From an uncultured Oscillospiraceae bacterium (GTDB lineage Bacteria > Bacillota > Clostridia > Oscillospirales > Acutalibacteraceae), in contig UQBX01000010.1 in assembly GCA_900539425.1 (NCBI GenBank), positions 3,377 through 67,376 on the forward strand: a stretch of 64,000 nt of DNA. Direction: 5' to 3'. This document shows, piece after piece, positions 26,388 through 35,982 of this stretch. A program made the position numbers and the translations under genes. The notes below the pieces were generated by a model that did not search any database, had not been told where the DNA came from, and saw only the letters and a program-made list of their open reading frames with translations. Within the stretch, counting starts at the first letter, position 1, and the number at the start of each line of letters is the position of its first letter.

Positions 26388-27075
26388 TTTCCTGCGCTCC
26401 CTCTGTTGAGCTTTCCTGCTCAGGTATTGCTGTGAAGCGTGCTGTCAGACTCTTGTTAGAATCTACAGTGATTGAGTATTTAGTGCCTGATGCCACCTGT
26501 GCGCCGGTATCATTGTCATACCAGCCTACAAACTGATAACCTTCATCCGGAGTTGCAACAAGGGTGGCGCGCTTGCCGGCTTCAAATGTGCCGCTGCCTG
26601 AAACATTTCCGTTTCCGTCAATATCTACTGAAACAGTGTAACGTGCAACTGTGGTAGTTATAACGGTGGTTGCTTCTGTGGTTCTTTCTGTTGTTTCTTC
26701 GGTTGTAGTTTCCGTAGTTGTTCTTCTATTTGTAGTTCTTTCCGTTTCCTCTTCTGTAATCTCTTCAGAAATGGAAACGGTTGGGCTTGTGGTTGTTTCG
26801 TCATCTTTGTTAACAACAGCCGCAACAATTATGCCTACTATCATTGCAACCAAAATAACGGCAAGTACTATAATAATGATTAAGCTCTTTTTGTTTTTGA
26901 GCTTTTCATCATCTTCGTTTACTTCCTCCGGCTCGTCAAGCCTTTCCGGCGGTCTGTTTTCAATGTCATCATCTTCGGGAATTATTTCGCTGCTGTCATC
27001 AAAAAGGGGAGAGCCGCAATTCTCGCAGATATATCTGCCTTCATTATTATCAAAGCCGCAGTTTTTACATCTCAT
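26380..27075 (-). CDS. Zinc-ribbon membrane protein with Thr/Glu linker and InlB-type repeat domain
   Basis: The start is placed at the ATG at 27075, so the protein opens directly with a zinc ribbon, MRCKNCGFDN followed by YICENCGSPL. An acidic stretch, one transmembrane helix (about 65-90), a long linker of Thr/Glu repeats (about 100-150) and a C-terminal beta domain follow. That last domain (GYQFVGWYDNDTG, SLTARFTA) is typical of InlB B-repeat/Flg_new modules. A cytoplasmic zinc ribbon with an external domain is common in Firmicutes envelope proteins of unknown role. Spacing of the GAAAGG ribosome site to ATG is long, so the start is less sure. Confidence 0.7.
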   Translation of the reverse strand: MRCKNCGFDNNEGRYICENCGSPLFDDSSEIIPEDDDIENRPPERLDEPEEVNEDDEKLKNKKSLIIIIVLAVILVAMIVGIIVAAVVNKDDETTTSPTVSISEEITEEETERTTNRRTTTETTTEETTERTTEATTVITTTVARYTVSVDIDGNGNVSGSGTFEAGKRATLVATPDEGYQFVGWYDNDTGAQVASGTKYSITVDSNKSLTARFTAIPEQESSTEGAQENE

Positions 27076-27215
27076 ACTATAATTACATACCTTTCTTATA
27101 TATAATTGATTTCCACAGCAAGTATAACACAGAAAAAACAAAATAACAACACCATAAAAGTTAAAGAAAAGTTAATGGAATGATAATAATTTTTTACTAA
27201 TTATACTTTTTGGTA

Positions 27216-27244
27216 TTGACTTTTTGTCGATTTTATAATAAATT
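27216..27244 (+). promoter_or_regulatory. Possible promoter for lipoprotein gene
   Basis: TTGACT at 27216-27221 and TAAATT at 27239-27244 are spaced by 17 bases. The lipoprotein gene starts about 55 bases downstream. Confidence 0.4.
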
Positions 27245-27298
27245 AGAGTAGTAGCAAATTGATTATGCTTAGTTTGTACTGAAAGGGGTACCAAAGTA

Positions 27299-28261
27299 AT
27301 GAAGAAAACAATTAAAACAATTCTCTGTGTTGTTCTGGTTGCTGCTTTCGTTCTTGCGCTTGCAGGCTGCGAAAAAATTAATTACATAACAGACGGAACA
27401 ATTCAGGCAATCAAAGAGGTTCAGGACGGAACTTATAAAGATACCGGCGCAGAAGAGGAAACCGGCACATCTACTATTGATCCGTTCGTTGCAGATACTT
27501 ACGGCGGCATCGAATTTGCCGACGAAGCTGCTGTTGTTGATTACTATGTTCAGTGCTACAACAACACAAAATCTCAGACTGCAAACTATAAAGACGCTGA
27601 CGGCAATGCTGCAACTTACTATGCACTTCTCGGCGAAGAGAAAATCAGCATTGAAAAGGTTCTTATTGAAGGTGCAGAAAACAGTGTTATCAACAATCTT
27701 GTTCCCACAATTGTTGACAGCCTTTTCTCTCCCAGCACATATGGTCTTCCTCCGTGTAACAACAGAGATCCTCAGCTTGACAACTCAAATCAGGATCCCG
27801 CAAATCCGGGTCAGTTCGATTTCAGACAGTCATATTTCACAGCTGAAGATTGCCAGGCATGCAATGTAGTTGATAACGGAGACGGCACTATCACAATCAC
27901 AATTCAGCCTAAGGCTGGTCAGATGTCTATGCGTGGTGAGGATTCACAGGGTAGATTCTTCGAGGTTCTCGGCGATATCGGCGCAACTGTAGATTCTATT
28001 TCTCAGCTTTCATGGGCAAGCGGCACAACAGAAGAGAACTGTATTGTAAATTATGAAGGCGGCACAGGTACTGTTAAGATTGATACAGCTACAAACACTA
28101 TCGTTGAGGCTGATTATCATATGGCAGTTGATGTATCTGTAAATCACGCTAACGTACTTGTAATCAAGGATAAGAGCGCATCTGTTCAGATTTCTTACGA
28201 CATGCATTATCCTGCATCAGATCAGTATCTCCTTGACTCAAAGGGCATCACAAAAGCGTAA
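27299..28261 (+). CDS. Lipoprotein of unknown function
   Basis: The 320-residue product has a lipoprotein signal with lipobox LAGC near residues 21-24. An acidic stretch precedes a domain with FADEAAVVDYYVQCYNNT and a later beta-rich part. The pattern is like other clostridial lipoproteins with cystatin- or DUF-like folds, but no family was recognised. AAAGGGG lies upstream of the ATG, and a strong hairpin ends the transcript. Codon use is regular and the gene appears well expressed. Confidence 0.75.
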   Translation: MKKTIKTILCVVLVAAFVLALAGCEKINYITDGTIQAIKEVQDGTYKDTGAEEETGTSTIDPFVADTYGGIEFADEAAVVDYYVQCYNNTKSQTANYKDADGNAATYYALLGEEKISIEKVLIEGAENSVINNLVPTIVDSLFSPSTYGLPPCNNRDPQLDNSNQDPANPGQFDFRQSYFTAEDCQACNVVDNGDGTITITIQPKAGQMSMRGEDSQGRFFEVLGDIGATVDSISQLSWASGTTEENCIVNYEGGTGTVKIDTATNTIVEADYHMAVDVSVNHANVLVIKDKSASVQISYDMHYPASDQYLLDSKGITKA

Positions 28262-28295
28262 GTAAACAACAGCATAATTTATTTGAATTAAACCC

Positions 28296-28328
28296 AAAGC
28301 CGCCCGTTAGGGCGGCTTATTGTTTTGC
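28296..28328 (+). terminator. Terminator after lipoprotein gene
   Basis: The hairpin AAGCCGCCC / GGGCGGCTT is followed by a T-rich tail. Confidence 0.85.
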
Positions 28329-28486
28329 CTTTATTTAATGATTTTTGGAAGTAATAATTTTTATTTGTAGGTGTATTGGTTAAAATAAAATTCAATATAT
28401 TATTGTTGAATAATGTTACACAGTATGTTATTATTATCTAAATACCACGCTGTGCGGGGTATACAATGCGAATAGGAGAAAACATT

Positions 28487-30361
28487 ATGAGCGAACAGAT
28501 GCCCAATATGGATTATGATGCAGATGAAGTTATAAATGACTTCAAGGCAAAATTCAAATGGCCAAAAAAAGACGAGGTGGATGTTGTTGTAAAGCCGAGT
28601 AAAGTATGGCTCAGACTGCTTATTTCGGCGGTGCTTACAATAATTGCCGGTGGGGTAGTATATTATATGATGCTTCCCGCCATGAATTTCAAAGATATTA
28701 ATATGTATATGTTTTTGATAATTCTTGTTGTGCTGTTTATGGTATTCTTTGCAATTGCATGCAAAGCAAATAAAAAGATAGAGCGCAGGGAATATGTCAA
28801 AAAGAAATCATTAGTTCCGATTATTATCGTCGGCGTTATTATTGTAGTAACTGCTATCGGCTGGCTTTGCGGCGCCACAATATTCAGAGCGTCATCTTAC
28901 AGCGAACTTTTACCTGTTACGGCAAGCGATTTTGAAACGGATGCCGAAAAACTTAGCGTAGACAGTGTTCCGCGTGTTGATGAATCACGTGCGCTCACTC
29001 TTGCTGACCAGCAGCTAGGTTCTCTTTCTGAATATAAGAGCCAGTATGTTGTTTCAAACACAACAACAATGATAAACTACAACGGCCGCCCGGTAAGAGT
29101 TGCATATCTTGAATATGCTGACGTGTTTAAATGGTTCAATAATACAAAAGAAGGCGTTCCCGCCTATATGATAATTGACCTTGTATCGCAGAAAGTTACT
29201 GTTGTAAACTGCGTTGAGAAGTTTGGTTCCTGCATTCAGTACAGCCCCACCGAACTCTTCAATGAAAAACTTATCAGACATATAAGATTTCAGTATCCCA
29301 CTGAACTGCTTGATACACCTAATTTTGAAATAGACGACACAGGCCATCCTTACTGGATCACACCTGTTCTTGATAAAACGATCGGCCTTTTCGGAGGCAA
29401 CGATGTTAAGGGCGCAATCATTACAGATGCTCTCAGCGGCGAAAGCAGTTATTATTCAATTGATGAGATCCGTTCAGATGAAAACCTGCAGTGGATAGAT
29501 GTTGTTTATCCTGCAAGCCTCCTTATTGAACAGTACGATTATTACGGAAAATTCCAGAACGGTTTCTGGAACTCAATTATCTTCCAGAATGATGTAAGCC
29601 AGGCTTCACAGGGATACGGCTACATTGCAATGGATGACGACGTGTGGATCTATACCGGCGTAACATCTTCTGAGTCGGATGCGTCAAACTTTGGTTTCAT
29701 ACTCAGCAACCAGCGTACAAAAGAAACAAGATATTATGAGGCAGGCGGCGCCATCGAATCTGCGGCTCAGCAGTCTGCGGAGGACGCAGTACAGAACTAT
29801 CAGTATGCCGCAACATTCCCCATACTGCTTGATATTGAAGGCCAGCCCACTTATTTCATGAGCCTTTACGGAACAAGTAATACTGTAAAGGGTTATGCAC
29901 TTGTAAATCTTGCTGACAAGACCATTGTAGGCACAGGTATTGTTGATGAGATGAAGAGTGATGCTAAGGCACTTAACGCTGCGGTTGAAAATTATATTCA
30001 GGCTCTTAAAGATAAGAATATCATAAATTCAAATATTGATATGAATGAATATCTTGTTGACGAGACTGATGAAAATCAGGGTGGCACAGCTTCTCAAACT
30101 CCTGATTCCAATGGTGCTGAAACACCACAGACCACACCATCTCAGACAGGTTCTCAGGTAACGGGAGAGGTTGCTTCAATACTCACTTCGGTAAATGACG
30201 GAAACACTTATTATTACCTGCAGATAAACGGAACTTATTATTATATCAGCGTTGCTGACTGTATGGATGTTCTGCTTGTTAAAACGGGTGATACGGTTAC
30301 GGTTACCGTAGGCGGTGAAGCTGAAGGCAGCTTTGTTCCGGCTTCCGATGTTGAAGTTTAA
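28487..30361 (+). CDS. Large membrane protein with extracytoplasmic domain, unknown function
   Basis: The ATG at 28487 (MSEQM) follows AGGAGAAAACATT, so the first seven codons of the longer frame are not used. The 624-residue product has three predicted transmembrane helices (about 43-62, 71-91 and 110-130) and a large external part (about 135-510). This has PepSY-like repeats such as SQYVVSNTTTMINYNGRPVR and GVPAYMIIDLVSQKVTVVN. A Ser/Thr/Gln linker leads to a small C-terminal beta domain (about 555-620) resembling an OB-like module. No precise family was recognised. Confidence 0.7.
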   Translation: MSEQMPNMDYDADEVINDFKAKFKWPKKDEVDVVVKPSKVWLRLLISAVLTIIAGGVVYYMMLPAMNFKDINMYMFLIILVVLFMVFFAIACKANKKIERREYVKKKSLVPIIIVGVIIVVTAIGWLCGATIFRASSYSELLPVTASDFETDAEKLSVDSVPRVDESRALTLADQQLGSLSEYKSQYVVSNTTTMINYNGRPVRVAYLEYADVFKWFNNTKEGVPAYMIIDLVSQKVTVVNCVEKFGSCIQYSPTELFNEKLIRHIRFQYPTELLDTPNFEIDDTGHPYWITPVLDKTIGLFGGNDVKGAIITDALSGESSYYSIDEIRSDENLQWIDVVYPASLLIEQYDYYGKFQNGFWNSIIFQNDVSQASQGYGYIAMDDDVWIYTGVTSSESDASNFGFILSNQRTKETRYYEAGGAIESAAQQSAEDAVQNYQYAATFPILLDIEGQPTYFMSLYGTSNTVKGYALVNLADKTIVGTGIVDEMKSDAKALNAAVENYIQALKDKNIINSNIDMNEYLVDETDENQGGTASQTPDSNGAETPQTTPSQTGSQVTGEVASILTSVNDGNTYYYLQINGTYYYISVADCMDVLLVKTGDTVTVTVGGEAEGSFVPASDVEV

Positions 30362-30383
30362 TATAACGTATATAAATGATAAG

Positions 30384-30415
30384 GCTCCGGCAGAAATGCC
30401 GGAGCTTTGCTTTGT
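30384..30415 (+). terminator. Terminator after membrane protein gene
   Basis: GCTCCGGCA / TGCCGGAGC forms a stable hairpin followed by TTTGCTTT. Confidence 0.8.
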
Positions 30416-30428
30416 GTTGTTAAAAATT

Positions 30429-30463
30429 AAAGCCGCCGTTTGCAAACGGCGGGGGCTTTTTAT
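30429..30463. terminator. Bidirectional terminator
   Basis: AAAGCCGCCGTTTG pairs with CAAACGGCGGGGGCTTT and is followed by T-runs on both strands. It serves the minus-strand gene ending at 30471. Confidence 0.8.
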
Positions 30464-30470
30464 ATATAAA

Positions 30471-31049
30471 TTATATGTTATATGTCATGACTGTTTCGAA
30501 AAACTGAGTGTTAAGAAACTGCCTTGAATATCCTGTTTCAAAACCCTCGCTTTCGAATGTATCAATAAAGCGTTTTGAAAAAGTTTCATATACAAGAACA
30601 AAATTTTCTTTCTCTGCTCTGTCTTTGCAAATTTTGATTATATCCTCGATTTCTTTTTCGGACACATCGGGTGTGGAGTAAATAGTAAGTAAGCGTTTCC
30701 CGAACTGCTCCGGTACCACAATATTTATTATGTTCTGAACAACTTCCATATGATTTAGTATATTATATGAATATTTGTTCATCCTTAATGATAAACCATG
30801 CTTTCCCGGAAATTTGTATACAAAGTTATCAGGATTTCTGAGAACCGCAACAACATTTTTGCTGCCCGTGTTTATAAGTTCTCCCGTGACACTCCACTTT
30901 TCAAGATAATACTTAAAATATTTTTCTATAAATTCTGCCCTTTTGGATTTGATAGGGCACATAAACATAAAAAGTGGGTCTTTAATAAAAATACGGGCGT
31001 TTTCGCCGGGAAGCGAGGATATATTAACTTGTGCTTTGCTGTTTTCCAT
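30471..31049 (-). CDS. Hypothetical protein, possibly acyltransferase-like
   Basis: The 192-residue soluble protein starts behind GAGAGG. No family was firmly recognised. The C-terminal part, with ENFVLVYETFSKRFIDTFES and EGFETGYSRQFLNTQFFE, resembles the end of GNAT-type folds, but the acetyl-CoA motif is not visible. It sits between convergent terminators and rsmA, apparently as a single gene. Confidence 0.55.
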   Translation of the reverse strand: MENSKAQVNISSLPGENARIFIKDPLFMFMCPIKSKRAEFIEKYFKYYLEKWSVTGELINTGSKNVVAVLRNPDNFVYKFPGKHGLSLRMNKYSYNILNHMEVVQNIINIVVPEQFGKRLLTIYSTPDVSEKEIEDIIKICKDRAEKENFVLVYETFSKRFIDTFESEGFETGYSRQFLNTQFFETVMTYNI

Positions 31050-31168
31050 GTTATCCTCTCTTTTTTGTAGTAATAATATATTAACCTATAAAATCTTCGC
31101 TTGCAATATTATTAATAAAAATTAACAGAATATACAAATTTCATTTAATTATAAATAAGTGATTGCTG

Positions 31169-32017
31169 TTAAATCAATGTTGAAAGTGCTGCAAATTCAT
31201 CCATGGAAAAGCGTTCTGCCCGATCATTCTCATTTCTGCCGATTTTTTCAAGCGCCGCCATCACCTTGTCTTTCGGTATATTAAGAGATGAAGACAGACT
31301 GTTTAATGCGGTTTTACGCCTCTGTGCAAACGCCGCACGCACTATCTCAAAAAATCTTTTTTCGTTTTCCGCACGCACGGGAGGTTCTTTTCTTACGGAA
31401 AGTTTTATAACTGCGCTGTCAACCTTAGGCTGCGGCATGAAACTGCCCCTGCTCACGTCAAACAGTTTTTCAATTTCTGCATAATACTGAGCGGCAACGG
31501 TAAGCGCCCCACTTTCCCTTGAACCTATCTGAGCGGCAAGCCTGTCCGCCGCTTCTTTCTGCACCATTACAACTATTTCGCTGACGGGAAGTTTGCTTTC
31601 AATCAGCTTCATTATTATAGGTGATGTTATATAATACGGCAGATTTGCGCATACCTTTATATCGCTCATTCCGGTGAATTTTTCGTCTATAAGAGCATTC
31701 AGATCCATTTTTAGAGCGTCGCCCTCAACTATCTCAATGTTGCCGCAGTCACTAAGTGTTTCTGAAAGTATGGGGAAAAGTCTGTTGTCAAGCTCTACAG
31801 ATACAACTTTGCCTGCAACAGAGCAAAGTTCTTTTGTTAGCACGCCTATACCCGGACCTATTTCAAGAACTCCGGTGTTTTCATTCGCGTTAAGGCTTTG
31901 TGCCATGGCAGGGCAGATTCTTTCGTTTATTATAAAATTTTGCCCCAATGCTTTTGAAAATGTAAAGCCGTGCCTTTTTAGCAGACTGCTGATTTCATTG
32001 TAACTGCAAAGATTCAT
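31169..32017 (-). CDS. rsmA: 16S rRNA (adenine1518/1519-N6) dimethyltransferase
   Basis: The 282-residue protein shows the full KsgA/RsmA signature: QNFI near 27, the SAM-binding EIGPGIGVLTKEL near 51, acidic VELDNR, GDALKMD, and the catalytic NLPYYI near 123. It dimethylates two adjacent adenines in the 3' end of 16S rRNA during small-subunit maturation. Length matches the family. GGAGG lies six bases before the ATG. It appears as a single gene in this window. Confidence 0.95.
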   Translation of the reverse strand: MNLCSYNEISSLLKRHGFTFSKALGQNFIINERICPAMAQSLNANENTGVLEIGPGIGVLTKELCSVAGKVVSVELDNRLFPILSETLSDCGNIEIVEGDALKMDLNALIDEKFTGMSDIKVCANLPYYITSPIIMKLIESKLPVSEIVVMVQKEAADRLAAQIGSRESGALTVAAQYYAEIEKLFDVSRGSFMPQPKVDSAVIKLSVRKEPPVRAENEKRFFEIVRAAFAQRRKTALNSLSSSLNIPKDKVMAALEKIGRNENDRAERFSMDEFAALSTLI

Positions 32018-32247
32018 GGCGTTCCTCCACAGGTTGTGCTTTTAACTGCAAAGCGTTTAAAGTTATCGGATTACGGCATATTTTATCATAAAGAAGGATG
32101 TTTTACAACCGCAAAAGCCAACATTTAAAACTTTTAACATATATCGTCTTGATTTTAATTTTTTATAATGTTAGAATACATTCTGCTGTTTTAACGTAAT
32201 TTGCGCCCGTGTTCGGGCGGGTATCAAAGTTTGCCGGAGGTATGGTT

Positions 32248-33999
32248 ATGCTAAAAAAATTGGCTTCCTATATGAAAGGGCTGTGGCACCTTGCCGCTGT
32301 AAGTGCCCTTGGCATGATTATAGAGGCTATATGCGAGCTTTCGCTGCCGTCAATAGCAAGCCACATTTATGAAGTGGTAAGAACAGCTCCATCGCCTGAA
32401 GCTGTTCGCCGCGAAGTAATCCTTTGCGGTATAGGTATGTTTGCTTTGGCTGTTTTCGGCCTTTCGGGCGGACTTGCAACTATGAAAACCTCATCAATAT
32501 GCAGCCAGAATTTTGCTTTCAGGCTCAGGAAAGATGTATATAAGAAAATAAGTACGTTTTCTTTTAAAAATATTGATGATTTTTCAACGGCTTCTCTTAC
32601 TACAAGACTTACGAATGACATTACAATGCTTCAGAATGTTGTAATGATGTCTCTGAGAATCCTTGTAAGAGGCCCTGCGCTTCTTGTTGTTTCCGCTGCT
32701 TTTGCAATTTCTATTAACCCTAAAATGAGCATGCTTCTGCTGTTTATTCTTCCTGTTCTCGCTGTTATTGTAGTATGCATTCTTAAATTCGGTTTCCCGA
32801 TGTTCCAAAAAATGCAGAAAAAGATAGACAATGTTAACAGAGTTGTTCAGGAAAATCTTATCGGCATGAGGGTCGTTAAGGCATTTGTGCGCGAAGATCA
32901 CGAAAAGAGCAAATTCAAAACGGTTTCAGATGACCTTGCCGCACAGGGCGCAAGAGCATCCGGGCTTGTTGTAACGGTTATGCCTATAATGATGTTAATT
33001 CTAAATGCCGTTGTAGTATTTGTGTATTACAGGGGCGGTGTTGATGCAAATAACGGAGTTATGGATGTAAGCGAGATCTCTGTTTTCGCTTCTTATATTA
33101 TTCAGGTTCTTATGAACCTTATGATGATATCAATGATGCTTCTTCAGCTTGCCAGAGGTAAGGCTTGCGGCGACCGTGTTGTTGAAGTGCTCAATACGAA
33201 TGTTGATATCATTGACGGCGAAAAGAACTATATTCCTGATAAAAGCGCCGCAAAGGGCAAAGTTGAATTTAAGAACGTTAATTTCAAATACAATTCTTCC
33301 GATTCGGGAGATGATATTCTTCACGGTATTAGTTTCACGGCAGAACCGGGTCAGGTTATCGGCGTTGTAGGAGGAACCGGCTGCGGTAAATCAAGCCTTG
33401 TAAATCTTATTCCCCGTCTTTATGATGTAACGGACGGTCAGGTTCTTATTGACGGAGTTGATGTTCGTGACTATAACATCCGTGCACTCAGGGATATGAT
33501 AGGTGTTGTTTTACAGAAAAACGTGCTGTTCAGCGGCACTATAAAAGATAATATCCGATGGGGCAAGGCAGATGCCACTGATGAGGAGATAGAAGAGGCT
33601 TGCAAATATGCGCAGGCTCATGATTTCGTTCTCCGCCAGCCAAACGGCTATGATACAGATCTTTCTCAGGGCGGTCTTAACCTTTCGGGCGGTCAGAAAC
33701 AGCGTCTTTGCATAGCAAGAGCTATGATTAAAAATCCGAAGATACTTATTCTTGACGATTCCACATCCGCTGTTGATACGGCCACCGAGGCTAAAATAAG
33801 AGACATTTTCTATAACGAACTCAAAGATACTACCGTATTTATAATTGCCCAGCGCGTTTCTTCGGTAAAAGATGCCGATAAGATAATCGTGCTGGATGAC
33901 GGAGAAATAAAGGGTATCGATACCCACGAGAATCTGCTTAAATCAAATGAAATCTATCAGGAGATCTATCAGACACAGCAGAAAGGGGTGAGTGAATAA
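32248..33999 (+). CDS. ABC exporter half, membrane plus ATPase (degenerate site)
   Basis: The ATG at 32248 is chosen because GGAGG ends eight bases before it. The 583-residue product has a six-helix exporter domain (to about 310) and an ATPase domain with Walker A GGTGCGKSS, signature LSGGQKQR and Walker B ILILDDSTSAVD. The catalytic glutamate after Walker B is aspartate here, as in the degenerate site of heterodimeric exporters. It overlaps the next ABC gene by one base, so the two probably form a heterodimer exporting a drug, lipid or peptide. Confidence 0.9.
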   Translation: MLKKLASYMKGLWHLAAVSALGMIIEAICELSLPSIASHIYEVVRTAPSPEAVRREVILCGIGMFALAVFGLSGGLATMKTSSICSQNFAFRLRKDVYKKISTFSFKNIDDFSTASLTTRLTNDITMLQNVVMMSLRILVRGPALLVVSAAFAISINPKMSMLLLFILPVLAVIVVCILKFGFPMFQKMQKKIDNVNRVVQENLIGMRVVKAFVREDHEKSKFKTVSDDLAAQGARASGLVVTVMPIMMLILNAVVVFVYYRGGVDANNGVMDVSEISVFASYIIQVLMNLMMISMMLLQLARGKACGDRVVEVLNTNVDIIDGEKNYIPDKSAAKGKVEFKNVNFKYNSSDSGDDILHGISFTAEPGQVIGVVGGTGCGKSSLVNLIPRLYDVTDGQVLIDGVDVRDYNIRALRDMIGVVLQKNVLFSGTIKDNIRWGKADATDEEIEEACKYAQAHDFVLRQPNGYDTDLSQGGLNLSGGQKQRLCIARAMIKNPKILILDDSTSAVDTATEAKIRDIFYNELKDTTVFIIAQRVSSVKDADKIIVLDDGEIKGIDTHENLLKSNEIYQEIYQTQQKGVSE

Positions 34000-35849
34000 T
34001 GCCGGGACCGATGAATCATAAACACGGCTTTGCTAAGCCGAAAAACGCAAAGCAAACATTCGGCAGAATACTTCAGTATATGGGGAAAAGCAAGCTGTTC
34101 CTCATCATAGTATTTATTTCACTTGTGCTCAGCACTGTCTGCCAGATCGGGGCGTCTTACTGGCTCAAGCCCATTCTGAATGATATTGAGACTTCCGTCC
34201 TTGCCGGTAATTTTATGACGGAGGGTATAAAAGCTCTTGTTAAAAACCTTGTAATAGTAGGAGCGCTTTACTGCGGCACGGCACTTTTCACATTCATTCA
34301 GAGCCGTGTTATGGTAAAAATTGCTTATAAAACCACAAATCTCATTCGAAAAGAACTGTTTAATCATATGCAGTCGCTGCCGCTCAGGTATTTTGACAGC
34401 AAAACTCACGGCGAAATAATGAGCCGCTTTACAAATGATATTGATAACGTTCAGATGATGCTTGAGCAGTCTATGGTGCAGCTTGTTTCCTCAGCTTTCA
34501 CCTTTACCGGAATTATCATTATGATGATATATCTGAGCCCGCTGCTTTTCGGAATAGCGCTTATTTTTCTTATTATAATGCTCATTACCGTAAGTAAAAT
34601 AGGTAAGCAGTCCAAAAAATATTTCCGTGAACAGCAAAAAGAACTCGGCGTTATGAACGGAAACATTGAGGAAACGGTTGAGGGCCTTAAAGTAGTAAAA
34701 GTATTTAATCATGAAGACAAGATAAATGAAGAGTTCGGTGAGTGCAACGAAAAGTTCCGCAAAGCCGCAACTAATGCAAACTTTTACGCGGGCGTTATGG
34801 GTCCGAGCTCAACCGGTATCAACAACGCAAGCTATGCAACGGTTGCTCTTGCCGGAGGACTTCTTGTTCTTACCGCAAGTATAGATATAGGCACATACTT
34901 CACATTTTTAAGTTACTCCAAGCAGTTCACACAGCCCATTAACCAGATTGCAAACCAGATGAACACTATTTTTTCTGCGCTTGCGGGCGCTGAAAGAGTG
35001 TTTGAAATAATGGATATGGCTCCCGAAGTGGACGAAGGCACAGTTACACTTGAGCAGAAAGAAGAAAACGGAGAACTCAGATCATATTGGAATGACGGCG
35101 GAAAACTTATTCCTGTTGAGGGAAATGTTGAGTTTGAAAATGTAAACTTTTCTTATGTTCCCGAAAAACCCGTGCTCAAGAACATTTCTCTTTATGCAAA
35201 GCCGGGTCAGAAGATTGCTTTCGTAGGTTCAACGGGAGCAGGAAAAACCACCATTACAAATCTTATAAACCGCTTTTATGATATTCAGGATGGTACTATA
35301 ACTTATGACGGAATAGACATTAAGCGGATTAAAAAAGATGATCTCAGAAAAACTCTTTCAATAGTTCTTCAGGATACACATTTGTTTACGGGAACTGTTA
35401 TGGATAATATTCGTTACGGCAGGCTTGAAGCTACTGATGAAGAGTGTATAGACGCGGCCAAATTGGCGTCTGCTCATTCGTTCATAAGAAGACTGCCGCA
35501 GGGATATGACACAATGATATCCGGAGACGGAGATAATCTTTCTCAGGGTCAGCGCCAGCTTCTTGCCATCGCAAGGGCTGCCGTTGCAAAACCGACTGTT
35601 CTTATTCTTGACGAGGCAACGTCGTCAGTTGACACACGTACTGAAATGCATATAGAGCACGGTATGGATAGGCTGATGACAGGCAGAACGGTATTCGTAA
35701 TCGCGCACAGGCTTTCAACCGTCAGAAATTCAAACGCTATCATGGTGCTTGAACACGGTAAAATAATAGAGAGAGGAGATCATGAGGCCCTTCTTGAAAA
35801 TCACGGCAGATATTATGAATTGTGCACCGGTAAGTCACAGCTGACTTAA
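33999..35849 (+). CDS. ABC exporter half, membrane plus ATPase (canonical site)
   Basis: The 616-residue product has six transmembrane helices (to about 330) and an ATPase with Walker A GSTGAGKTT, signature LSQGQRQ and Walker B VLILDEATSSVD, with the catalytic Glu present. The start overlaps the stop of the partner gene (TAATG). Pairing a canonical and a degenerate ATPase is typical of heterodimeric exporters such as BmrCD or TM287/288. Substrate cannot be predicted. Confidence 0.9.
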   Translation: MPGPMNHKHGFAKPKNAKQTFGRILQYMGKSKLFLIIVFISLVLSTVCQIGASYWLKPILNDIETSVLAGNFMTEGIKALVKNLVIVGALYCGTALFTFIQSRVMVKIAYKTTNLIRKELFNHMQSLPLRYFDSKTHGEIMSRFTNDIDNVQMMLEQSMVQLVSSAFTFTGIIIMMIYLSPLLFGIALIFLIIMLITVSKIGKQSKKYFREQQKELGVMNGNIEETVEGLKVVKVFNHEDKINEEFGECNEKFRKAATNANFYAGVMGPSSTGINNASYATVALAGGLLVLTASIDIGTYFTFLSYSKQFTQPINQIANQMNTIFSALAGAERVFEIMDMAPEVDEGTVTLEQKEENGELRSYWNDGGKLIPVEGNVEFENVNFSYVPEKPVLKNISLYAKPGQKIAFVGSTGAGKTTITNLINRFYDIQDGTITYDGIDIKRIKKDDLRKTLSIVLQDTHLFTGTVMDNIRYGRLEATDEECIDAAKLASAHSFIRRLPQGYDTMISGDGDNLSQGQRQLLAIARAAVAKPTVLILDEATSSVDTRTEMHIEHGMDRLMTGRTVFVIAHRLSTVRNSNAIMVLEHGKIIERGDHEALLENHGRYYELCTGKSQLT

Positions 35850-35889
35850 AATTTGTTACAAATTTGTAAAATGTTTTTCTTCAAAACTC

Positions 35890-35918
35890 TTTACAAAATT
35901 GAAGTTAAATGGTATAAT
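35890..35918 (+). promoter_or_regulatory. Promoter for SPDTG surface protein
   Basis: TTTACA at 35890-35895 and TATAAT at 35913-35918 are spaced by 17 bases, a near-consensus sigma-A promoter. The gene starts 65 bases downstream. Confidence 0.75.
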
Positions 35919-35982
35919 GCGAGTGTATTATATATTGGCTTATATTAAGTATAGTATTAACTATATTAAATGAGGTGTTTTT

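Noticed and set aside
26640..26780. CRISPR-like short repeats
   Set aside because: The periodicity comes from Thr/Glu codon repeats in a coding linker; there are no spacers of fixed length.
26651..27082. Plus-strand valine/serine-rich open frame
   Set aside because: It is the mirror of the Thr/Glu repeat linker of the minus-strand zinc-ribbon protein and has no ribosome site.
30471..31049. Naming the 192-residue protein as a GNAT acetyltransferase
   Set aside because: Only the C-terminal shape is suggestive; the acetyl-CoA binding motif is not visible.
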